DNA of 25,606 nucleotides, taken from NCBI GenBank assembly GCA_019649035.1, contig BMAT01008665.1, forward strand, positions 260,379-285,984, in the 5' to 3' direction. Below are positions 11,525-21,472 of this stretch, piece by piece. The notes under the pieces are model-generated. The model searched no databases, was not told the DNA's origin, and saw only the letters and a list, made by a program, of their open reading frames with translations. The stretch's first letter is position 1. Every line of letters starts with the position of its first letter. The DNA is from Elysia marginata. Lineage: Eukaryota; Mollusca; Gastropoda; Plakobranchidae. A program made the translations under genes and the position numbers.

Positions 11525-11880
11525 ACTGAAGGCTAACGTGAAAAAAGGAACGGGAGGTATAAAACTACACTGGCTATCAGTAAAAATCACGTATGATATT
11601 TTACAACGTTGCAGTTTTATGTCATAACTGCGTCAATGGTAAAACACCTCTCAAAGTTGCGATTTAATCCAACTTTATATACGACTTTTTTCTTTTCGAT
11701 ACGATAATGATTGCTTGCTTAGAATAGCTAAAACAGATCTAAGAAATACGCTTATAGATCTTCCAGCCTTCTAGCACGATATCTCTGGAAATCTTTGCCT
11801 ATAGATCTACAATGAACATCATCTGAACATGATTTCAAAGCAGGCGTTTTTCTTCATGAAATGCTAGCTTGAAGTTAAAC
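11525..11880 (+). mobile_element. LINE 3' end: frameshifted reverse-transcriptase C-terminal relic
   Basis: Around 11556-11595 the + strand reads GGIKLHWLSVKITYDIL, the LHWLPVxxRIxYKIL block common near the end of non-LTR retrotransposon reverse transcriptases. About 200 bases on, in another frame, 11776-11815 reads RYLWKSLPIDLQ, then a stop and FKAGVFLHEMLA, matching the LWNSLPxxLR ... FKxxLKTHLF ending of the same proteins. In-frame stops and frame changes show a dead copy. The stretch after it leads into the trinucleotide tract at 12075, which may be the element's 3' tail. Confidence 0.7.
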
Positions 11881-12074
11881 CAAAAATAATTGCCTTCTTT
11901 TTTTGGTTAAACTTCCACTTCTGTACATAATTGTATAATTGTTTAAGTGTGCTGTTTTGTTAGACAAACATGTTCAAATTATGTTTAGAGTGATTGTAAT
12001 TATTATAGTACACTGCACTGTATGTCCGAGTGCTCCTAGAGCCACACTGTATTTTAGGATTAGGTTGTTAATAT

Positions 12075-12116
<42 letters not shown>

Positions 12117-12307
12117 NNNNNNNNNNNNNNNNNNNNNNNNNNNNNNNNNNNNNNNNNNNNNNNNNNNNNNNNNNNNNNNNNNNNNNNNNNNNNNNNNNNN
12201 NNNNNNNNNNNNNNNNNNNNNNNNNNNNNNNNNNNNNNNNNNNNNNNNNNNNNNNNNNNTTATTATTATTATTATTATTATTATCATCATCATCATTATC
12301 ATCATCA
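12075..12307. repeat. Compound ATC/TTA microsatellite with assembly gap
   Basis: Pure ATC repeats run from 12075 to 12116, then 143 undetermined bases (12117-12259), then TTA repeats grading into ATC repeats to about 12307. The unit differs on the two sides of the gap, so the missing sequence must contain at least one change of unit. Confidence 0.95.
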
Positions 12308-15300
12308 CGTGAACAAGAAAAATTTGCATCAATATTTATAGGCCAGGAGTATACCTCAATTACGTGAACATGGTTGAACAGCCCTGTATGTTATCCTCTA
12401 ATAGAGCATTATTAATGTGAAAATAAGATTTAAAAATGTTCATCGTACTTTTAGGTTTCAACAGCATGACCTGTTTCTTAAAATACTTAATTTTATGAGT
12501 ATAAGAAGGCAGTTAAATTTGCATATAGTAACGATAACTTCTTAACTCTGAAAGAAATTAGGAATGCATGCATAATAAATCACGCAGTGATAGGCAAACA
12601 TTGTGGAATCTGTTAAATGATTAAAAAAATGTTGAGCAGCTAAAACAATCATATATATTTAATTTCTATAGTTTCTGATAAAAAAATAACCCTGATGCCT
12701 TCAAAGGCAACGGAGCACGGAATAAACTTATATGAAAGTTTGTTTGTTTATGTAAGGAACCGTATACCATCAATCATCATACCGCTTCATATTGCATTGA
12801 TGCGACAGAGTTCTCTGTAAGCTTCTACCTTTTAAACACTTGTACGGTTCAAAGCAATGGGTTGGTAAAACGCAGTAGGTGATAAGAATATTATAAGATA
12901 CATCGGAATTTTCACCATTATTTCATTATCGGTTGTTTAAAAGGTGTGAATGACAGGAGAACTGAAATAGCTCAGAATATATTTCCCAACAGAAATATTT
13001 AACACTTGGAGTGAAACAAAGACACAAGAATATTTTGCTCAATCCTTTATATCAGTTTTATTTTAAAAAGTATCAATATCTTTACAGTACATTTCCAGAT
13101 ATTTAATGTCAATAAAGAATAACACACCGAAAGTATGAAGAAGAGGCTGAAACTTTTCTTTCGTTTTTCTTTTAGACTTCAATGTCTTATCGCTATAAAC
13201 TGTAATTATTTTTGACAAGATGACAAAAACAGTAATTAGTCTACTTAAAAAACAATGCAGTTCAAATTATGGGAATTTATCACACCCTAAAACATTTTTT
13301 TGTAATAAGGACTCGAAAAAAAATCATTCACACGGTTCAATAACTGTCATAATTATTATTTGGCATAAGGCAAAAAGAGTTATTTAGAAACTTACAGACC
13401 AAAAATATCACAGATATGGACATAGACAGATCGATTTAATTACAATATATGAAAACATATCCGATTTACATTAATTTTGTTGTTTGTTTGTTTTATGCAT
13501 GCGACAAGAAGTTAGAAAGAGCAAAAAGCAAATTCTTCACTTTCTACATTGTAAGACACAAATATAACTGTTAAAAAGGAAAAAGATTGTGATATATCGT
13601 AATGTAATTCAAGCCAATGAAACTATTCGCGGATTGGTTTTGCTTATATGCCGAATGTACAAAAATAATTTTGCTTATTAGTGAGGAAGGATAAGTCCAA
13701 CACATTTTGAAATTATTTTATGTTTCAGGCATCATATAACAATGCATGAGGTGACCCATGAAAAGGGGTACAAATTTCATCTCCGAGAAAATTTTTCACA
13801 ATCCATTTCAAAGAAAACTGGCTAAACTTTTTCGTTACAGTGATAGATTAAAACAAAAATTTTTTACGCGATCTCAACTGCAAACAAGTCCGATAGACCT
13901 GTGCCTAATTTAATCTTAATTGATGTTATTCTCAACGATACAATAATACTTTTGAAGTAAAAATATTTAGAAAAATTGTTGAAAATATAAAATAAGGGCT
14001 ATCACAGCTTTGACACTGGCATTAACGTATTATGATTAAATGAACAAATTATGCAAATAATGACAACTATTTAGCGGCGCATGAATACGAATACAAACAT
14101 CGTGCAAACTTTCGATCAGTTCTCAGAAAAGGAGGTGTATTCTGGCATTTATTGCCAGAAACTGATGACCTCCAATAACATCAGAGTATAACTCTTGTTA
14201 AAAATACTTGTTTAGCGAAAACTAGGTAGAAGAAATAAAAAAAAAACGTAGCCATCATAATTTTAATTAAAGAAAAACAGGAGTAATAATTGACGGTCGA
14301 AATAGTAAATAATTATGTAAACCAATGTCATTAAACGTATGCCGGTACTTATAATTTTCAAAGAAAACGAGAATGACCAAGTGAACGTACACATTTATTT
14401 TCGTAATGTTAATACACACAGATATTAATTTTACTTATAAGTAATTTGAAAGAGAGAAAACCATTTTCATCAAAGCAGATAAATAAGTACAATATAGCTA
14501 GCAAAATGAAGACACCAAACACAGGTACGTATTTTTGCAATGCTTTTATTATAAAGGGTGAAATCAACAAAACTTTAAAAAATGGACGGATTTTGAGACA
14601 TAATGCTCCCTTACAAAAGAAATACTGAATGCAAAGTTTTATTAATACTGGTACTTGTAATGCAAACATACTTTCATTCATAAAAATTGATATAGAGCTA
14701 GTAGAGGAGGAAAATTGTGGGAATGGCGGACCAACAAGAGAATAGCGTTACTTTTTCGTATGTCAGTGCTAGTGAAAATTTCATCACGAATGTCAGCATA
14801 AACCCATTCATATCATAAAATCTGGAAATAGTTGAAAGATTTCAATCTATAATATATATATATCAATAAATTCTGTCTCACACAACTACAAGTTTTGTAA
14901 ATCTGTCGGTAGATATGTTTGTAAACAGACATTGTAAAATTGTATATCGGCCGCTTGTTTTAGATATTCAATTCCATAAAGAAAGGAACCAGTCAGACGC
15001 TCGTATCTAAATATTAAGTTACAAAGAACATTATGGTAAGTTGGATACTAACTTGCAAATAAAGAACGCTCTATCGAACCTTACGGCCACAGATTTTTAG
15101 GTAATATTGAATGTCAAAATATCTTTCAATAACATTGGTGAACTAACAAACGCATAAGCCATTGCAGGGAAAATAGTAATTAGAGGCATTAAAAGTTCAA
15201 AATGCGAAAAATGTATATAAAATGATGATGAAAGAATAATAATTACACCATTTTCATTACGGGGTTAATAATTGGAACGCTGCCAATTGAAGCGTTCAAA

Positions 15301-15951
15301 TCTACAAATGTAAATTCAGTAGAAAAAAAAGTGCGGAGTAGGCAGATCATTAAAATGGAAAACAGAAATTCATGAAAGTGTCATTGCAAGGGTGGTTTGA
15401 AAATAACATGATACCTTTTTAAACGGTCCTGTAGCATACACTCAAACGCACTCACGCAATCCTCTTTGCTCAACTAGCATCTTTCCCGGAGTATTACATT
15501 TCACTCTACCAAATTACATTTGCGAAATACGATATGTGTGGTCAGAGAAGCGAAAAACAAAGCAAACAAACAAACAAACCGACATTTAAATAGAAAAAAA
15601 TATGAACATTCTCGCCACTACTTGTATGAAATCAATCGATAAATGAAAGAGAATCTTTCACATAGACATGGCAACGAGTACATAAAATAATGATATTATT
15701 GTGTGCATTTTTGTGAGTCGTTCCTATTTCGAAAACTTTCGCTTTAAACCACTGAAATAATGCTTCGATAATAGAGAAGTGAATATAATATGGTAAATTT
15801 AATAATTGTAATCTTTATCGGGTATTGTTTACGTGAATTATGAGAGCCAGAATTTTTAGGAGGATCGATAAGATATATATAAACCGCTATACAACTTCAA
15901 TCAAGAAAATGATCGGTATAACTCCATTTCACAGAACGCACGGGCTTTATC
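12308..15951. other. Long AT-rich stretch, no gene seen
   Basis: Stop codons are frequent in all frames. Open frames near 14409-14681 have no recognisable domain and AT-driven composition. There are small simple repeats (GTTT units near 13480, AAAC units near 15560, TA near 14851). No LINE or SINE signature was recognised by eye. Confidence 0.55.
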
Positions 15952-15957
15952 TTTATT
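15952..15957 (-). terminator. Candidate poly(A) signal AATAAA of the EF-hand gene
   Basis: TTTATT on the + strand is AATAAA on the minus strand. It lies 135 bases after the TAA stop at 16095-16093, a plausible distance for a short 3' UTR. AATAAA is common by chance in such AT-rich DNA. Confidence 0.45.
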
Positions 15958-16092
15958 GACCAACGTAGATGTTTGATATATAATTATATTAGGTCGAATT
16001 ATTGTACATGATTGCTTGAAACAAACAGATTGTTTTTCCTGCTCATGAGTTCCTCTGTTGTTCTATATAAGTTTAGGAAATATATGTTTTTT

Positions 16093-16335
16093 TTACTTTC
16101 CCCTGGCGCTCTGTCTTGTCTCAGGCTTAAACGTTTCTTCGATGAATTTCTCGTAGCTGATCTTTCCGCTAAGGTCACGGTCAAACTCCGTCATCACGTG
16201 ATAGACCTCGTCTTCGTCCAGAATAACGTTAGCCAGCTTCAAGACGGACCGGAACTCGGGCAAAGACAGGTAACCATTTCCGGTGACGTCCAACTTCCGG
16301 AAGGCTCGTCGGAGATTTTTCCAGTCCCCAGCCAG
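16093..16335 (-). CDS. EF-hand gene, last coding exon
   Basis: The acceptor CTCGTCCAG precedes 16335 (phase 0). It encodes 80 residues and ends SARGK, then TAA at 16095-16093. Two EF-hands are visible: FRKLDVTGNGYLSLPEF and FDRDLSGKISYEKF. The first has Asp, Thr, Asn, Gly and Glu at loop positions 1, 3, 5, 6 and 12. The second has Asp, Asp, Ser and Gly at 1, 3, 5 and 6 but Lys at 12. A short basic tail follows. Confidence 0.92.
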   Translation of the reverse strand: MAGDWKNLRRAFRKLDVTGNGYLSLPEFRSVLKLANVILDEDEVYHVMTEFDRDLSGKISYEKFIEETFKPETRQSARGK

Positions 16336-19300
16336 CTGGACGAGAGAGAAACCAAAGAATTGATGGAAAAAACCCAACTTGTTTTGATTTAAAACTAACC
16401 TGATAGACAAAATTTATGTTGAACTTGCACAAATTTTCAGCCTTCGGATTAAATGACCATTTAAAAAAAAAAGAAAAAAGCCGTTCTCGGGATACACAAT
16501 ACCATTACAACCGAACCAGCTGTCGACCATGAGATCAAATATCGAGCAGGCATATGTATTCTCTGTCAATGTAGTGAAGTGCATTTTCAGTTCTTTAAAC
16601 AACTTTTTTGACGCCTAGCTAATGTGTGCTTCTGAAAAATAAAACGTTTCGTTGAGCATTTCTCTTTACGCCTACCTACCCCTTTACGAATACACCAGCT
16701 AGTGGCTTTCGAGGGCTACCCTAACTATCTATTACTCTTAACGCCCTAGTGATGAATTTCGGAGCATTTCAAAGTTGCACTCATTATCGTGCCGAGATGA
16801 ATATTAGAGACATAGGATTTTTTGAACGTTTCTTTCATCCTAGACGTTTAAATTGCCCTTTAAACAAATTATGGTGCGTATGTGTTTGTTATTCATTCTC
16901 TAAACACTTATAACTTTCGTAGCATGGAGAAAAATAAAACAATAAGTACTACAGCAGTTGATGTTTTCGTTTTGTTCATTCTAAGCTCTAGTTAGGAAAA
17001 ATTGAAAGAGCGCTTTTACACAATTTAAATTTGGGGGGACTCATAGATATCTATTCTCCAATGTTGACTTTACCTCTTTCGGGCAGAGGTTTTAACTTCC
17101 AAACTAACAATGAAAATTACTATCAGCCTGAAAATTTCAACCAATACATTGTGATTTTCCTTCTCCTAAAGCCAATAATAAGGTGTCCATGGTAAAGTTT
17201 TTCGCAGAAATATAGCACAAGTTCATCACCATGCATTCACCAAAATTTGATTTCAGATTTACTTTGTTCATGTACTTCTTTATTCTAAACATAATGCCCT
17301 GGGGCAGCCTAACTTTGTCTAAAATTCTATACAGGCTCATGAAACCAAAAGTGTTTCAAAGATCATGCCACGAACTTAATTGATGAACTCAGTGTCTAAT
17401 AAGTTTTTATTCTAATGTACTGTTCAAATTATCTACCAACCACTATGACTTAAATCCTTTCAAAGATATTTATAATAGTAGTGATAATGTTGTTTACATG
17501 GTGTTCATACCGATGATAGGATAATGAAGAAGAAAAATATGAAGGAAAATAAATAGAACAACGAAAAGGCGGAGAAGAAGAAGTAGAAGAAGAAGAAGAA
17601 GAAGAAGAAGAAGAAGAAGAGGAGGAGGAGGAGGAGGAGGAGGAGGAGGAAAGAATAGGTAGAAGAAGGAAAATAAGAAGAAGAAAAAATAGTAGGAGGA
17701 GGAGAAGAAATAGAAGAAAGTGGTTGTGATGATAATGATGATGATGGTGATGATGATGGAGATAATGACGTGACAGATACATAAAGTGCTAATAAATCAA
17801 TCCACCTTTTGCCTCAGCTTAGCTGTAATGCCATGTAGACCTTTTTGTGGCGGTTCCACAATGTCCGCTATGGGAAGTTCAGGCTGCGGGTGTTGGAGAA
17901 GACTCAGCATATTGTTTCCATGACGCCATACCTGTTTTCTCAGAGCAAATGGCTTCAAAAACTCAATGTAGGAGACCCTGGAGAACAGACCAGAGAGGTA
18001 TTATTGGAAACCATTATCATCTAGTCCATGCAACAGTTGATCAGATAACAAATTCCCAACAGCATGATTAGAACTGAATAGAGAGATTCCAAGTGCAGCT
18101 TTGAAAGAAAGTTCAAAACCTGTAGGCGAAAGGCAACGTACCCTCCCTTCTAAAAAAAAAATCACCACAAAAAAGCGATAAAAATGTTTCGAGTGCTCTT
18201 TTTAAAGCAAATTTCAAACCTACTTATGAGTTACCCAACATTTTAATTCTTTAGATTTCTCTCTCCCGCTTTCTCTGTGTATCTGTCTGTCTGTCTCTTT
18301 TTTATTTCTCTCTGTCTTCTACCTCACCTTCCATCCTTTCAAATTTCAAACTTGCTAATGAGTTACACTACCTTTTCATTCCTTTTAATTTCTCTGCTTG
18401 TCTCTGTCCCTTTCCATTCTCTTTTCTACTTCTCCCTGTCTCCTACTTCACCTTGCATCCTTTCAACTTTCAAACTTGCTAATGAATTACTCTACTTTTC
18501 TCTCTCGCTCTCCGATCTCCCCTTCTACAACCCCCCCTCCCCCCCCCCCGACTTCATACTTGCTGACAAAATTCTCACTTTCCTTATTCTTCCCTCTATC
18601 TCTTCCTGTCCAACCTCACCTTCCATCCTCCCTGACTTCAAACTTGTTAATGAGCTGCTCCAACTCCAGGTTACTGAGGTTAACGCAGAGCTCGGTGAGA
18701 ACTTCTCGAAACTCTTCCTTGGTCACGAAGCCAGTATTGTAAGGGTCCATGTTAACAAACTCCCGTCTTAGATCTTCCCATAAGTAGTCCACCTAGATCA
18801 GGCCATTGGTTGAAGAAATAGATCGGTTAATTGGTTGGTTGGTTGGTTTGTCTATTGGAGACACCCAAGGAAAATTCGCCATTATTCAGAGATTTTATCT
18901 TTTGAATTATTAGAACTCTTAAAAATACATTTTATTCTTTTTTGGGAGATTAAAACAAACCGTAATAATCAAAAATATCCCGAGAAATTTCATATGAAAA
19001 CAGTAACGGTTTATTAGCCTAAAAAAATCTTTATAGGACTCTAACTCAGAACTGGTCTAAAGGTATTTATGCTTGGTTTCTCATTACTGCAACACATTTA
19101 ATAATTTGTAGGTTTACAAGTTGGTTAAATAATTTATGTCTGGTAGTTCAACGGATGGGCATATGGCTTAATGGATAGATAGATAAACAGACAGATAGTT
19201 AGATACATAGATAGATTAATGGATAGATATTTTTATGAAAAAAAAAACAAATAGAAAGAAATTGGGAGGATGGTTTATGGTGGATTAGGAATGATGTTTA

Positions 19301-20200
19301 GACAGGCAAAGAGATATACTTAGAAATAGGATAACTTGTTATTCATTGAATAATTAGATAAATATTTTGTACATTCACAACCAGTCACGATATTATACTA
19401 ATGGGCATCTTGAAATACATGGTTTTTTAAGTACTTCTGAAAAAAATTTAATATAATTATGTTTAACAGAACGACTTTTAAAAAATTGCTTACGGGATAA
19501 ATAAAGAGAAAAACAACACTTCTAACAACATCAGTTTATCGAGCGGATTTGAATGGATGTCAAACGACCCGATCCCTGCAGCTTCCCTTACCATGTTTAG
19601 TATGTTGACAATAGATGTAGAAAATTAACTAAGATGTGTGAGAGTCGACGTCGAGCACATTTCAAGTTTCGAAAAGGGGCGAAAACTTTAAAAATGTTTT
19701 ATGCAAAATAATTATAATATGCTTGTACTGAGTTTAACACAGCTCCGAAAGGTTTAGAAATTGAGCAATGTCATGGGTATATCAGTGTAACAGGTGGCTT
19801 TTTTACGTTTTCACCTTGCGGTTGTTAATAAACTAAACAAAAAACTAGTGAAATTCAAGCATAATATGATATTTGTTAGGTGTGAATTTTCCGGTATAAT
19901 GTAAGGTGAGATGGATGGGATAAGTTGTATACAGAATGGATGGGTGATGGAGAAATATAATAATAACAGATAAAATACACATGTAGTAGAAAATGGGTGA
20001 ATGAAGAGAGAGTGAAATAGAGAGAAATAGAAAGAGGGGGGGAGAGAGAAAGAGAGAGGAAGGAAAGAGGGAGAAGAGAGAGGAGTGGGAGAGAGAGGGG
20101 GAGAGGGAGAGAAAGGAGGAGAGAGAAACTGAGAGAAGGATTAGAGGCAGAGAGAGAGCAGAGAGATAGATAGAGATAGATAGATAGAGAGCAGAGAGAT

Positions 20201-20231
<31 letters not shown>

Positions 20232-21416
20232 TAGATAGGTAGAAGGAGATAGATATATATATAGAGAGAAAGTAAATAAGAATAGACAAAAAGAAACACA
20301 GCGTGCTCTCTGATCATGGTCGGTACGTGATACACAAGTTTATATTATAAATATCTTCGTTTTATAGATAGCTGGAAGACACGTAGATATTTGTTTTTGT
20401 TTGCTGTCGTCGCTCCCGTTTGAGTCTATAAAATTTTTCAAGGTTCCTAGATGTAAATGACTGGAATTTCCGAGTGATACAATCGTGAGGCGGCCGAGGG
20501 AACCCGATATAAAAGGGAGTTTTGACACATTTTGTTATTATCATATTCATAAAACTGTATTAATGTTTAATCCCCTTTAAATCGTTATTAAAAATGAAGT
20601 ATCATTCACAGAAATAAGAAGCAACATATGGGTGCAAGATATACGTAGTCTGATTTATTCTACAAAAGTGGAAATAGGCTGAACATGTGGCAAGGCTTGG
20701 CGACAATATAATTTATGAGCTCAAAGAATGGCAATGAACGACAGAGCAAAAGATCCAGAGGTCGACAAAAGCGAAGATGGCCGAATGATCTGATCCAACT
20801 GAAAGGAGTGACACGGAGAAGGGATGTACGGAAGAAGAAGGATGGACAGCAGAGGAAAAACTCAGCCTCGTAAGAAATCGCAGGAAATGGTTACAAGTTG
20901 AAATTTATGATCACTAAGCTTTCGTACATCGTGAGATATTTCATTTAACGTTAAATAATAACAGGTGCATTTTAAATTACCGTCTTTTGTTTTTAATGGA
21001 CTTCGGCTCAAAACTAGTTCGCCCGACTTGTGCATGATTTACCATCTTTGCCTCAGATATAGACAAGATAAGGCCTATAAGGTGTGAACCTACCTTAGCT
21101 CTGAGGTTGTCCTGAAGCATGTCTGCGGCACAGTTGAGCTTCCTTGACCTGATCATGAAGTCAGCATCTCCCCGGCGGGGCGGGTGTAGCTTGGCGTTAG
21201 GGAAAGCAGCAGATCTCATGGAGAAGCCGAAATGACGGATAAACTGGGGATGCAAGGGAAACGGATGTAGGCTTTCATTGGTTTTCAATAAAAGACGGCA
21301 TTTTTAGGTTTAAGTAGTGAAATGATAGTGTTAACAGATTTTGCGAAAGTTTTTTTCCCAGGAGATAGCAGAAATAGGAATTTTACGACCATTCATCATC
21401 GTCATTATCATCATCC

Positions 21417-21472
<56 letters not shown>

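Noticed and set aside
16012..16392. A 126-residue open frame on + over the last coding exon
   Set aside because: It is the antisense shadow of the EF-hand exon, which has strong motifs on the minus strand.
18277..18771. Ser/Leu/Pro-rich open frames on + up to 164 residues
   Set aside because: They arise from the pyrimidine-rich tandem repeat and the antisense of exon 5.
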